Positions 19,780-30,300 of a stretch of DNA of 64,000 nt are shown here, one piece after another (the stretch's first letter is position 1; each line of letters opens with the position of its first letter). The notes beneath the pieces were generated by a model. It saw only the letters and a list, made by a program, of their open reading frames with translations, was not told where the DNA came from and made no database searches. Origin of the DNA: Pseudomonas bananamidigenes (GTDB taxonomy: Bacteria > Pseudomonadota > Gammaproteobacteria > Pseudomonadales > Pseudomonadaceae); NCBI RefSeq assembly GCF_001679645.1, contig NZ_LRUN01000036.1, forward strand, positions 1 through 64,000, given 5' to 3'. The translations under genes were made by a program, and so were the position numbers.

Positions 19780-20345
19780 TGGCGCGGATCAACCTTCTCC
19801 CCTGGCGCGAGGAGCGCCGCGAAGAACGGCGCAAACGCTTTCTGCTGGCCCTGACCGGGGTGGTGGTCGGCTCGATCGGTGCGGTGTTCATTGCTGCGCA
19901 GGTGCTCGGTATGGCCATCGAACATCAACAGGCTCGTAACGACTACCTCGGCAAACAGATCGCCGTGATCGATGAGCGGATCAAGCAGATCAGCGAACTG
20001 AAGGCGCGTCGTCAGCAACTGGTGGAACGCATGCGCATCATCCAGGACCTTCAGGGTAATCGGCAGATCAGCGGGCGGATCTTCGATCAACTGGCGCGTA
20101 CCCTGCCTGACGGTGTGTATTTCACCAGCGTGAAAATGGTCGGCAAGACCCTGTCGATCAGTGGCGCGGCGGAATCGAACAATCGGGTATCGGACCTGAT
20201 GCGCAACCTTGAAGCGTCCGACTGGTTCGATGCGCCGACCCTGAATGAAGTCAAGGCGACCACGGCAGGGCAGCTGGATCAGGCCAACGTTTTCCAGTTG
20301 ACTGTTCATCAGACCCGGCCGAAGAACCTGGAGGACGAGCCATGA
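19779..20345 (+). CDS. pilN: Type IV pilus alignment protein PilN
   Basis: A 188-residue bitopic inner-membrane protein. Residues 4-8 (INLLP, followed by WR) form the conserved cytoplasmic peptide that docks into PilM. One membrane segment covers about residues 22-45, followed by a coiled coil and a ferredoxin-like periplasmic domain that pairs with PilO. Start and stop both overlap the neighbouring pil genes, indicating translational coupling. Confidence 0.95.
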
Positions 20346-20965
20346 AACCGTCCGAATGGCTGGCCAGCCTGCGCAATATCGATTTCAACGATCTGGACAC
20401 CAGCAACATCGGCTCGTGGCCGCCGGCAGTGAAAGGCCTTGCCGGGGCGCTGCTGATGATTCTGGTTCTGGCGCTGGGCTACAACTTCTTCATCAGTGAC
20501 ATGGAAAACGGGCTTGAAACCAAGCGTACGGAAGAAGCCACGCTCAAGGAACAGTTCGCCAGCAAGGCGCGCATGGCGGCCAACCTGGAGCTTTACACGC
20601 AGCAGATGAGCGAGATGGAGAACTCGTTCGGTGTGCTGCTGCGGCAATTGCCCAGCGATACCGAAGTGCCCGGGTTGCTGGAGGACATCACCCGCACCGG
20701 ACTGGGCAGCGGTCTTGAATTCGAAGAGATCAAACTGTTGCCCGAAGTGACGCAGCAGTTCTACATCGAGCTGCCGATCCAGATCACCGTTACCGGCGCC
20801 TATCATGACCTCGCCACCTTCGTCAGCGGTGTGGCCGGTCTGCCGCGGATCGTGACCCTGCATGATTTCGAACTGGCCCCGGCCAACCCTGAGGGCGGGA
20901 CGAAGCTGCGCATGAGCATCCTCGCCAAGACTTACCGCTACAACGACAAGGGGCTGCAGAAATGA
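20342..20965 (+). CDS. pilO: Type IV pilus alignment protein PilO
   Basis: A 207-residue bitopic protein: short cytoplasmic part, membrane segment at about residues 29-50 (GLAGALLMILVLALGYNFF), coiled coil, then a periplasmic ferredoxin-like domain. It forms heterodimers with PilN that hold PilP and the PilQ secretin in register with the motor. Overlaps pilN and pilP by 4 bases each (ATGA). Confidence 0.95.
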   Translation: MKPSEWLASLRNIDFNDLDTSNIGSWPPAVKGLAGALLMILVLALGYNFFISDMENGLETKRTEEATLKEQFASKARMAANLELYTQQMSEMENSFGVLLRQLPSDTEVPGLLEDITRTGLGSGLEFEEIKLLPEVTQQFYIELPIQITVTGAYHDLATFVSGVAGLPRIVTLHDFELAPANPEGGTKLRMSILAKTYRYNDKGLQK

Positions 20966-21486
20966 GCCCGATCCGATTCCTTCTGTTGTCGACATTGACC
21001 CTGGGGTTGTGCGGTTGCGGCGGCAACGACTTCAGCGATCTCGATGCCTACATGAATGAGGTGCGCCTGCGGCCGCCAGGCAAGATCGAACCGACACCGA
21101 CCTTTCGTTCCTTCCCGACGTTCACCTACAGCGCAGCCAATCTGCGCAGCCCGTTCTCGCGTCAGGTTCGGGTCGATCTGGCCGGGCAGCAGCACGGTTC
21201 ACGTAACGTCAAACCCGATCCGAACCGGGTCAGGCAATACCTCGAAGGTTTCAACATCGAGCAGTTCGAGATGGTCGGCACGATTGCCAATGCCTCCGGC
21301 TTCTATGCGCTGTTGCGCGGTGCGGGCGGGGTGCATCGGCTGAAAGTCGGCGATTACCTGGGGCGCAACGAGGGGCGCATCGTCGCCATCAGCGCCTCCC
21401 AGGTCGATGTGATCGAGATCGTTCCGGACGGCGAAGGCGCCTGGCTGGAGCGGCCGCGCACCATTCCTTTGAAAGAGCACTCATAG
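20962..21486 (+). CDS. pilP: Type IV pilus lipoprotein PilP
   Basis: A 174-residue inner-membrane lipoprotein. The signal peptide ends in a lipobox at LCGC with the acylated Cys19. The disordered N-terminal part (PPGKIEPTPTFRSF) interacts with PilNO, and the C-terminal beta-domain (VGTIANASGFYALLR) contacts the N0/N1 region of PilQ. Fourth gene of the pilMNOPQ unit. Confidence 0.95.
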   Translation: MSPIRFLLLSTLTLGLCGCGGNDFSDLDAYMNEVRLRPPGKIEPTPTFRSFPTFTYSAANLRSPFSRQVRVDLAGQQHGSRNVKPDPNRVRQYLEGFNIEQFEMVGTIANASGFYALLRGAGGVHRLKVGDYLGRNEGRIVAISASQVDVIEIVPDGEGAWLERPRTIPLKEHS

Positions 21487-21499
21487 TGGAAGTCGAACA

Positions 21500-23578
21500 A
21501 TGAACAGGATTTTCTCCACCCTCGGTTTTTCGCTATGGATAGCGCTGCTGTCACCGATGGTTGAAGCGGCCAACCTGAAGATGCTGGACGTGGCGGCGTT
21601 GCCGGGGGATCGCGTCGAGTTGAAGCTGTCGTTCGACGGCCCGCCGCCGCAACCCAAGGGTTACACCACCGACTCACCGGCGCGGATCGCCCTCGATCTG
21701 CCGGGAGTAACCAGCCAGCTTGCGAGCAAGACCCGCGACCTTGGCAGCGGCAACGCGCGTTCCGCCACGGTGGTCGAGGCCAACGACCGTACCCGATTGA
21801 TCATCAATCTGACGCAGCTGGCACCCTATGACGCCCGGGTCGAGGGCAACACGCTGTTCGTGGTGGTCGGACAAGGCACCAGGCCCAGTGCGCCGCGACC
21901 TGCCGCGAAGACGCCGCGTGCCACGCCGGTCGCGGCGCCGGCCCGGGCTTACGCGCCAGTCGCCAGGGCCATCCGTGGTGTGGACTTCCAGCGTGGCACT
22001 GCCGGCGAGGGCAACGTCGTCATCGACCTGTCCGACCCTGCCATCGCGCCAGACATCCAGGAGCATGACGGCAAGATCATTCTCAACTTTGCCCGTACCC
22101 AGTTGCCGGAACCGTTGCGGGTGCGTCTTGACGTCAAGGATTTCGCCACCCCGGTGCAGTTCGTCAACGCCGCCGTCAGCGGGGATCGGGCGATCATTAC
22201 CGTCGAGCCCGGCGGCACGTTCGACTATTCCACCTACCAGACCGACAACAAGCTGACCGTGAGTATCCGGCCACTGACCATCGACGATCTGCAAAAACGC
22301 AACGCCGACCGCAACAACTACAGTGGTGAGAAACTGTCCCTCAACTTTCAGGATATCGACGTGCGTTCGGTGCTGCAGTTGATTGCGGACTTCACCAACC
22401 TCAACCTGGTGGCCAGCGACACGGTGCAGGGCGGGATCACCTTGCGCCTGCAAAACGTGCCGTGGGATCAGGCGCTGGATCTGGTGCTCAAGACCAAAGG
22501 ACTGGACAAGCGCAAGGTCGGCAATGTGTTGCTGGTGGCGCCGGCAGATGAAATTGCCGCTCGCGAACGGCAGGAGCTGGAGTCGCAGAAGCAGATCGCC
22601 GAGCTGGCGCCACTGCGTCGTGAACTGCTGCAGGTGAACTATGCCAAGGCGGCGGACATTGCCAAGCTGTTCCAGTCGGTCACCAGCGCCGAGGCCAAGG
22701 TTGACGAGCGGGGCTCGATCACCGTCGATGAACGCACCAACAACATCATCGCCTATCAGACCCAGGACCGCCTGGACGAGCTGCGGCGGATCGTGGCGCA
22801 GCTGGATATTCCGGTGCGCCAGGTGATGATCGAGGCGCGAATCGTCGAGGCCAACGTCGATTACGACAAGAGCCTGGGCGTGCGCTGGGGCGGTTCGATC
22901 CAGAACAAGGGCAACTGGAACACTTCCGGGGTCAGCAATGGTTCGTCGACCACGATCGGTACGCCGGGCAGCACCAGTACCAACTCGCCGTTCGTCGACA
23001 TGGGCACGGTCAACAATACCTCCGGGATCGGCATCGCCTTCATCACCGACAACGTCTTGCTGGATCTCGAGCTGACGGCGATGGAGAAGACCGGCAACGG
23101 CGAAATCGTCTCGCAGCCCAAGGTGGTCACCTCCGACAAGGAGACAGCGAAGATCCTCAAGGGCACCGAGATCCCGTATCAGGAGGCCAGCTCCAGTGGT
23201 GCCACGTCGGTGTCCTTCAAGGAGGCCTCGCTGTCGCTGGAAGTCACGCCGCAGATCACGCCGGACAACCGCATCATCATGGAGGTGAAGGTCACCAAGG
23301 ACGAGCCGGATTACCTGAACAAAGTGCAGGATGTACCGCCGATCAAGAAAAACGAGGTCAATGCCAAGGTACTGGTGAACGACGGCGAGACCATCGTGAT
23401 TGGCGGGGTTTTCTCAAATACTCAGAGCAAGGTCGTAGATAAGGTGCCATTTCTTGGCGATGTGCCGTATCTTGGCCGCCTTTTCCGGCGTGATGTGGTT
23501 TCGGATAAAAAATCCGAGCTGCTGGTATTCCTCACTCCGCGTATCATGAATAACCAGGCGATTGCTGTGAGTCGTTGA
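21500..23578 (+). CDS. pilQ: Type IV pilus secretin PilQ
   Basis: A 692-residue outer-membrane secretin through which the pilus passes. In order: signal peptide (to MVEAA), two AMIN domains that bind peptidoglycan (about 25-115 and 160-255), N0 ([20 protein letters not shown]), N1 ([19 protein letters not shown]) and the secretin core from about 430, with [16 protein letters not shown] near the end. It starts 13 bases after pilP; aroK starts 4 bases after its stop. Confidence 0.96.
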   Translation: MNRIFSTLGFSLWIALLSPMVEAANLKMLDVAALPGDRVELKLSFDGPPPQPKGYTTDSPARIALDLPGVTSQLASKTRDLGSGNARSATVVEANDRTRLIINLTQLAPYDARVEGNTLFVVVGQGTRPSAPRPAAKTPRATPVAAPARAYAPVARAIRGVDFQRGTAGEGNVVIDLSDPAIAPDIQEHDGKIILNFARTQLPEPLRVRLDVKDFATPVQFVNAAVSGDRAIITVEPGGTFDYSTYQTDNKLTVSIRPLTIDDLQKRNADRNNYSGEKLSLNFQDIDVRSVLQLIADFTNLNLVASDTVQGGITLRLQNVPWDQALDLVLKTKGLDKRKVGNVLLVAPADEIAARERQELESQKQIAELAPLRRELLQVNYAKAADIAKLFQSVTSAEAKVDERGSITVDERTNNIIAYQTQDRLDELRRIVAQLDIPVRQVMIEARIVEANVDYDKSLGVRWGGSIQNKGNWNTSGVSNGSSTTIGTPGSTSTNSPFVDMGTVNNTSGIGIAFITDNVLLDLELTAMEKTGNGEIVSQPKVVTSDKETAKILKGTEIPYQEASSSGATSVSFKEASLSLEVTPQITPDNRIIMEVKVTKDEPDYLNKVQDVPPIKKNEVNAKVLVNDGETIVIGGVFSNTQSKVVDKVPFLGDVPYLGRLFRRDVVSDKKSELLVFLTPRIMNNQAIAVSR

Positions 23579-23582
23579 TTCT

Positions 23583-24101
23583 GTGCGAAATTTGATTCTT
23601 GTAGGACCGATGGGCGCTGGGAAAAGCACCATCGGCCGATTACTGGCCAAAGAGCTGCGCCTGCCGTTCAAGGATTCCGACAAGGAAATTGAACTGCGTA
23701 CGGGCGCCAATATTCCGTGGATCTTCGACAAGGAAGGCGAGCCCGGTTTTCGTGATCGAGAACAGGCGATGATCGCCGAGCTGTGCGCGTTCGACGGCGT
23801 TGTGCTGGCAACCGGCGGCGGCGCGGTGATGCGCGATGCCAACCGCAAGGCGCTGCACGAAGGCGGGCGGGTGGTATACCTGCACGCCTCCGTCGAGCAG
23901 CAGGTCGGTCGCACCTCCCGTGATCGCAACCGTCCGCTGTTGCGCACTGCCAATCCCGAAAAAACCCTGCGCGACCTGCTGGCGATCCGTGATCCGCTCT
24001 ATCGGGAAATCGCCGATCTGGTGGTGGAAACCGACGAGCGGCCACCGCGCATGGTGGTACTCGACATTCTTGACCGCCTGGCACAGCTTCCGCCCCGTTA
24101 A
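23583..24101 (+). CDS. aroK: Shikimate kinase
   Basis: A 172-residue kinase that phosphorylates shikimate in the chorismate pathway. P-loop GPMGAGKST lies at residues 8-16; the shikimate-binding Asp is in FKDSDKEIE, and the GGGAV loop and the LID arginine region ([11 protein letters not shown]) are present. The GTG start gives (M)[10 protein letters not shown]. Four bases after pilQ, so transcribed with the pilus operon, as usual in gammaproteobacteria. Confidence 0.96.
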   Translation: MRNLILVGPMGAGKSTIGRLLAKELRLPFKDSDKEIELRTGANIPWIFDKEGEPGFRDREQAMIAELCAFDGVVLATGGGAVMRDANRKALHEGGRVVYLHASVEQQVGRTSRDRNRPLLRTANPEKTLRDLLAIRDPLYREIADLVVETDERPPRMVVLDILDRLAQLPPR

Positions 24102-24242
24102 AGCCTCGCCGGAAATGCGCTATCCTCGGCGTCCTGTCGAGGGTTGTGGCGGATCGCACGCAAGCGGCGTCACACCCTCAAGACCGGGGACATCCGATAA
24201 TTCAAGGCAGGACGCCTGCTTCCATCTTCACTGTGGGGACAC

Positions 24243-25343
24243 ATGCAGACACTCAAGGTCGATCTAGGCGAGCGCAGCTACCCGATTCATATTGGCGAAG
24301 GTCTGTTGGATCAGCCTGAACTGCTGGCTCCGCACATCCACGGGCGGCAAGTGGCAATCATCTCCAACGAGACCGTTGCGCCGCTCTATCTCGAGCGTCT
24401 GACTCGCAGCCTGGCGCAGTATTCGGTGATTTCCGTGGTACTGCCTGACGGCGAAGCCTTCAAGAACTGGGAAACCCTGCAATTGATCTTCGACGGTCTG
24501 CTGACCGCTCGTCATGATCGTCGCACCACAGTGATCGCCCTGGGGGGCGGTGTGATCGGCGACATGGCCGGGTTTGCGGCCGCCTGCTACCAGCGCGGTG
24601 TCGATTTCATCCAGATTCCTACCACGCTGTTGTCACAGGTCGATTCATCGGTGGGCGGCAAGACCGGGATCAACCACCCGCTGGGCAAGAACATGGTCGG
24701 CGCCTTCTACCAGCCGAACGTGGTGCTGATCGATACGGCGTCCCTGAAGACCCTGTCAGAGCGAGAGCTGTCGGCGGGCCTGGCCGAGGTCATCAAGTAC
24801 GGTCTGATCTGCGACGAACCGTTCCTGAGCTGGCTCGAAGACAATATCGACGCCCTGCGTGCGCTGGACCAGAAAGCCCTGACTTATGCCATCGAGCGCT
24901 CCTGCGCCGCCAAGGCTGCGGTGGTCGGTGCCGATGAAAAGGAAACCGGTGTGCGCGCCACGCTCAATCTCGGCCACACCTTCGGCCACGCCATCGAGAC
25001 CCACATGGGCTATGGTGTCTGGTTGCACGGTGAAGCGGTCGCTGCTGGCACCGTAATGGCGCTGGACATGTCCGCGCGCCTCGGCTGGATCAGCGAGCAG
25101 GAGCGTGATCGTGGCATTCGTCTGTTCCAGCGGGCCGGGCTGCCGGTCATTCCGCCGGAAGAAATGACCGAAGCCGATTTTCTCGAACACATGGCAATTG
25201 ATAAAAAAGTGATCGACGGTCGTTTGCGCCTGGTGCTGCTGCGCCGGATGGGCGAAGCGGTGGTGACCGACGATTATCCGAAAGAGGTTCTACAGGCCAC
25301 GCTGGGAGCGGACTACCGCGCTCTGGCTCAGCTTAAAGGTTAA
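24243..25343 (+). CDS. aroB: 3-Dehydroquinate synthase
   Basis: A 366-residue NAD- and metal-dependent enzyme that cyclises DAHP to 3-dehydroquinate, the second step to chorismate. Recognisable blocks are [40 protein letters not shown], and the metal-binding histidines in [12 protein letters not shown] and the following HGEAVA. It follows aroK after 141 bases without a visible terminator and precedes the SPOR gene by 10 bases. Confidence 0.97.
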   Translation: MQTLKVDLGERSYPIHIGEGLLDQPELLAPHIHGRQVAIISNETVAPLYLERLTRSLAQYSVISVVLPDGEAFKNWETLQLIFDGLLTARHDRRTTVIALGGGVIGDMAGFAAACYQRGVDFIQIPTTLLSQVDSSVGGKTGINHPLGKNMVGAFYQPNVVLIDTASLKTLSERELSAGLAEVIKYGLICDEPFLSWLEDNIDALRALDQKALTYAIERSCAAKAAVVGADEKETGVRATLNLGHTFGHAIETHMGYGVWLHGEAVAAGTVMALDMSARLGWISEQERDRGIRLFQRAGLPVIPPEEMTEADFLEHMAIDKKVIDGRLRLVLLRRMGEAVVTDDYPKEVLQATLGADYRALAQLKG

Positions 25344-25353
25344 TAAGATTCCG

Positions 25354-26952
25354 ATGACTAGTTTGCATGCCGACGAGGCGTTTCTCGGCCATTTCCAGTT
25401 AAGTCACGACCCCTTCGCCCCACGGGTCCCAGGCTTCAAGTTTTTTCCGGCCCAGCGCAAACCCGTGCTGGGGCAACTGCATCATCTGGCGCGTTACAGC
25501 CAGTTGCTGCTGGTGGTCACCGGCCCTCAGGGCAGCGGCAAGACGCTGCTGCGTCAGGCACTGGTGGCCAGTACCAACAAACAGTCGGTTCAAAGTGTCG
25601 TCGTCTCCGCCCGTGGTGCCGGCGATGCGGCCGGTGTGCTGCGTCAGGTCGCCCAGGGACTGGACGTTGCCCAGGCCGAGGTCGGGGCGATTCTCGATCA
25701 GGTCGTACAGCTGGCGTTGACCGGTCAGGAAGTCTATCTGCTGGTGGATGACGCCGAGCAGCTCGACGAGTCCGCGCTCGAAGCCCTGATGGCGCTGGGC
25801 GCCGGCGCGCCGGAAGGTCGCCCGCATGTGTTCCTGTTCGGCGAATCGTCGCTGATAGCTCAGCTTGAGGCGCTGCATCTTGAGGAAGAGCGCTTTCACG
25901 TCATCGAATTGCAGCCGTACACCGAAGAGGAAACCCGCGAATATCTCGATCAGCGGCTGGAAGGCGCCGGTCGGGGTGTCGAACTTTTCACCGCGGATCA
26001 GATCTCTGATATTCACGAAAGCTCCGAGGGCTGGCCCGGCAACATCAACCAGGTCGCCCGCGATGCACTGATCGAAGTCATGATTGCCAGCCGCTCTGCG
26101 GTGAAGCGTCCAAGTATGGGGTTCAACATGCCGAAGAAACACGTATTGGCGATTTCCGCCGTCGTCGTGGTGGCGGTCGCTGCCGCCTGGCTGATGCCCG
26201 GTCGCAACAAGGCGCCGACCGCCGGGGCGCCGGCCAATGAACAGGCTCAGCTGCCGCTGGGACAGGGCGGTGCGCCGAACGTGGAGTTCGCCGGTAACAC
26301 CCAGCCGATGCCGTTGCCGCTGGTCGGCAATTCGCAACCGGTGATGCGCAAGCCTTTGGCCGAAGCGGCGGGCGGGATTACCGAGGGTGACGATGGCGTG
26401 CCGCTGGAAGGTTCGAGCAATACGCCGCCGACCGTAACCACTACCGCGCCACCGGCCGGTGTGCCTGCCGGACCGGCACCGACGCCGGTTCCGGTCCCTG
26501 CGGCCAAGCCGACGCCGGCACCGACCCAGGTTGCCACGGCCAAGCCAGTGCCTGCTCCGGCTGCGCCAGTGGCCAAGCCAGCCCCGGCGCCTGCCAAGCC
26601 TGTGGCTGCGGCCAAACCGGTCGAGAAAGCCGCCGAGAAGCCGGTTACCGTCGCCAAGGCCGCCGGTGGCAGTTGGTACGCAGGTCAAGCCCCGGGCAAC
26701 TACGTGGTGCAGATCCTCGGCACCAGCTCCGAAGCGGCAGCGCAAAGCTTCGTCAAGGAGCAGGGCGGCGAGTACCGCTACTTCAAGAAAGTCCTCAACG
26801 GCAAGCCGCTTTACGTGATCACCTATGGCAGCTTTGCCAACCGTGATGCGGCCGTTTCTGCCATCAAGGCCTTGCCAGCGAAGGTTCAGGCTGGTAAACC
26901 TTGGCCTCGCACTGTCGCCAGCGTCCAACAGGAACTGGCAACAACTCGCTGA
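25354..26952 (+). CDS. DamX-like AAA ATPase/SPOR-domain protein
   Basis: A 532-residue bitopic protein. The N-terminal half (1-240) is an ExeA-type AAA ATPase with P-loop GPQGSGKT at about residue 56 and a Walker B-like YLLVDDAEQLD. A membrane segment follows at about 262-282 (VLAISAVVVVAVAAAWL), then an Ala/Pro/Lys-rich periplasmic linker to about 440, and a SPOR domain with GNYVVQILGTSS. The position after aroB matches DamX of enterobacteria, a septal-ring protein that lacks an intact ATPase; here the P-loop looks functional. A division or cell-wall role is inferred. Confidence 0.85.
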   Translation: MTSLHADEAFLGHFQLSHDPFAPRVPGFKFFPAQRKPVLGQLHHLARYSQLLLVVTGPQGSGKTLLRQALVASTNKQSVQSVVVSARGAGDAAGVLRQVAQGLDVAQAEVGAILDQVVQLALTGQEVYLLVDDAEQLDESALEALMALGAGAPEGRPHVFLFGESSLIAQLEALHLEEERFHVIELQPYTEEETREYLDQRLEGAGRGVELFTADQISDIHESSEGWPGNINQVARDALIEVMIASRSAVKRPSMGFNMPKKHVLAISAVVVVAVAAAWLMPGRNKAPTAGAPANEQAQLPLGQGGAPNVEFAGNTQPMPLPLVGNSQPVMRKPLAEAAGGITEGDDGVPLEGSSNTPPTVTTTAPPAGVPAGPAPTPVPVPAAKPTPAPTQVATAKPVPAPAAPVAKPAPAPAKPVAAAKPVEKAAEKPVTVAKAAGGSWYAGQAPGNYVVQILGTSSEAAAQSFVKEQGGEYRYFKKVLNGKPLYVITYGSFANRDAAVSAIKALPAKVQAGKPWPRTVASVQQELATTR

Positions 26953-26958
26953 AGATTC

Positions 26959-26979
26959 GGCGGCCTTACCAAGGCCGCC
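26959..26979 (+). terminator. GC-rich hairpin after the DamX-like gene
   Basis: GGCGGCC, 7-base loop, GGCCGCC: a perfect 7-bp stem 7 bases past the stop, but with no T-run. A pause or weak terminator before gltB is possible. Confidence 0.45.
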
Positions 26980-27123
26980 TCTCCAAGCACCTCAAAATCT
27001 CTACAAGTGCGCGCCGCCCCTACGGGCCGCGTGCCTTGTGGTGTCTGCGTCACAGTAGTCTTTGAGTCGTTGCGGTCAGAATTAAAAAAGTTTTGACTAG
27101 CACAGCAGATCGCTTTAAACCTT

Positions 27124-27170
27124 TCACAAATGCGACATGGATTTGCGACATTTCGTCGTCAAATTTGTGA
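27124..27170 (+). promoter_or_regulatory. Inverted and direct repeats in the gltB promoter
   Basis: TCACAAAT (27124-27131) and ATTTGTGA (27163-27170) form an 8-bp inverted repeat 31 bases apart; the right arm overlaps the -35 box of the gltB promoter. Between them TGCGACAT occurs twice (27131, 27144). The geometry suggests an operator, though the regulator is unknown. The rest of the 350-base gap (26980-27123) shows nothing I can assign. Confidence 0.4.
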
Positions 27171-27193
27171 GCGTCTGTGTCGCTGTGTACAAT
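27165..27193 (+). promoter_or_regulatory. Sigma-70 promoter of gltBD
   Basis: TTGTGA, 17 bases, TACAAT, giving a 5' leader of about 100 bases before the gltB ATG. Confidence 0.6.
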
Positions 27194-27302
27194 GACCACC
27201 CTTTTGCCCCCGCAAAGCCGGCGTACGTTCGGCGCGAGATGCAAGTGGTTGAATTGAAAAGAAATTTGCCTCGAAAAGAGGCAGCCTGGTGAGAAAGTGT
27301 CT

Positions 27303-30300
27303 ATGAAAGCAGGTCTGTACCAACCAGATGAATTCAAGGATAACTGCGGTTTCGGCCTGATAGCCCATATGCAGGGCGAACCCAGTCATACCCTATTGCA
27401 AACGGCCATCGAGGCCCTGACCTGCATGACCCACCGCGGTGGGATTAATGCCGACGGCAAGACCGGTGACGGTTGCGGTCTGCTGATTCAAAAACCCGAC
27501 GCCTTCCTGCGTGCCATTGCCCAGGAAGCCTTCAGCGTCGAGCTGCCCAGGCAATATGCCGTGGGCATGGTCTTCTTCAACCAGGATCCTGCCAAGGCCG
27601 AAGCCGCTCGCGAGAACATGAACCGCGAGATCCTCGCTGAAGGCCTGCAGCTGATCGGTTGGCGCAAAGTGCCGATCGACACCAGCGTCCTCGGCCGTCT
27701 CGCCCTCGAGCGTCTGCCGCAGATCGAGCAGGTGTACATCGGCGGCGAAGGCCTGAGCGATCAGGACATGGCGGTCAAGCTGTTCAGCGCCCGTCGTCGT
27801 TCGTCGGTGGCCAACGCCGCTGATACCGACCACTACATCTGCAGCTTTTCCCACAAGACCATCATCTATAAAGGCCTGATGATGCCGGCCGACCTGGCCG
27901 CGTTCTATCCGGACCTGGGTGACCAGCGCCTGCAAACCGCGATCTGCGTGTTCCACCAGCGCTTCTCCACCAACACCCTGCCGAAATGGCCGCTGGCCCA
28001 GCCTTTCCGCTTCCTCGCCCACAACGGCGAGATCAACACCATCACCGGCAACCGCAACTGGGCCCAGGCCCGTCGCACCAAGTTCACCAACGATCTGATG
28101 GATCTGGAAGAACTCGGCCCGCTGGTCAACCGTGTCGGTTCCGACTCCTCGAGCATGGACAACATGCTGGAGCTGATGGTCACCGGCGGCATTGACCTGT
28201 TCCGTGGCGTGCGGATGATCATTCCGCCTGCGTGGCAGAACGTCGAAACCATGGACCCGGATCTGCGTGCGTTCTACGAGTACAACTCGATGCACATGGA
28301 GCCGTGGGACGGTCCGGCCGGCGTGGTAATGACCGATGGTCGCTACGCGGTGTGCCTGCTCGACCGTAACGGTCTGCGCCCGGCGCGCTGGGTCACCACC
28401 ACCAACGGTTTCATCACCGTCGCCTCGGAAATCGGCGTCTGGAACTACCAGCCGCAGGACGTGATCGCCAAGGGCCGTGTCGGTCCTGGCCAGATCCTCG
28501 CCGTGGACACCGAAACCGGTCAGATCCTCGACACCGACGCGATCGACAACCGTCTGAAATCCCGTCATCCGTACAAGCAATGGCTGCGCAAGAATGCCCT
28601 GCGCATCCAGGCGACCATGGAAGACAACGATCACGGTTCGGCTTTCTACGACGTCGATCAGCTCAAGCAATACATGAAGATGTATCAGGTCACGTTCGAA
28701 GAGCGCGACCAAGTACTGCGTCCGCTCGGCGAGCAAGGCTACGAAGCCGTCGGCTCGATGGGCGACGACACGCCGATGGCCGTGCTGTCCCAGCGCGTGC
28801 GCACGCCGTACGACTATTTCCGTCAGCAGTTCGCGCAGGTCACCAACCCGCCGATCGACCCGCTGCGTGAAGCGATCGTGATGTCGCTGGAAATCTGCCT
28901 CGGTGCCGAGCGCAACATCTTCCAGGAATCGCCGGAACACGCCTCGCGCGTGATCCTCAGCTCGCCGGTCATTTCCCCGGCCAAGTGGCGCTCGCTGATG
29001 AACCTTGACCGCCCGGGTTTCGAGCGGCAGATCATCGACCTCAACTACGACGAAAGCGTCGGTCTCGAAGCGGCTATCCGCAACGTGGCCGATCAGGCTG
29101 AAGAAGCCGTGCGTGCCGGTCGTACCCAGATCGTCCTGAGCGACCGCCATATCGCGCCGGGCAAACTGCCGATCCATGCCTCGCTGGCCACCGGCGCGGT
29201 GCATCACCGTCTGACCGAAAAAGGCCTGCGCTGCGACTCCAACATCCTGGTGGAAACCGCCACCGCACGCGATCCGCACCACTTCGCCGTGCTGATCGGT
29301 TTCGGTGCCTCGGCGGTCTATCCGTTCCTGGCCTACGAAGTGCTGGGTGATCTGATCCGTACCGGTGAAGTGCTGGGCGACCTCTACGAGGTGTTCAAGA
29401 ACTACCGCAAAGGCATCACCAAAGGTCTGCTGAAGATCCTGTCGAAGATGGGCATCTCGACCATCGCGTCCTATCGCGGTGCTCAGCTGTTCGAAGCGAT
29501 CGGTCTGTCCGAAGAAGTCTGCAACCTGAGTTTCAAAGGCGTGCCGAGCCGCATCAAGGGGGCGCGTTTCGTCGACATCGAAGCCGAGCAGAAAGCACTG
29601 GCCACCGAAGCCTGGAGCCCGCGCAAGCCGATCCAGCAGGGCGGTCTGCTGAAGTTCGTCCACGGTGGCGAATACCACGCGTACAACCCGGATGTGGTCA
29701 ACACCCTGCAAGCCGCCGTGCAGCAGGGCGACTACGCCAAGTTCAAGGAATACACCTCGCTGGTGGACAACCGTCCGGTGTCGATGATCCGCGACCTGCT
29801 CAAGGTCAAGACCCTCGACAAGCCGCTGGACATCAGTGAAGTCGAACCGCTGGAGTCGGTGCTCAAGCGCTTCGATTCCGCCGGTATCTCGTTGGGTGCC
29901 CTGTCGCCGGAAGCACACGAAGCCCTGGCTGAAGCCATGAACCGCCTTGGTGCGCGTTCCAACTCCGGCGAAGGTGGCGAGGACCCGGCGCGTTACGGCA
30001 CCCTCAAGAGTTCGAAAATCAAACAGGTCGCGACCGGCCGTTTCGGGGTGACCCCGGAATACCTGGTCAACGCCGAAGTGCTGCAGATCAAGGTCGCCCA
30101 GGGTGCCAAGCCGGGCGAGGGCGGGCAACTGCCCGGCGGCAAGGTGAACGGCCTGATCGCCAGGCTGCGTTACGCCGTGCCGGGCGTGACCCTGATTTCG
30201 CCGCCGCCACATCACGACATCTACTCCATCGAGGACCTGTCGCAGCTGATCTTCGACCTGAAACAGGTCAACCCGCAGGCGCTGGTTTCGGTGAAACTCG

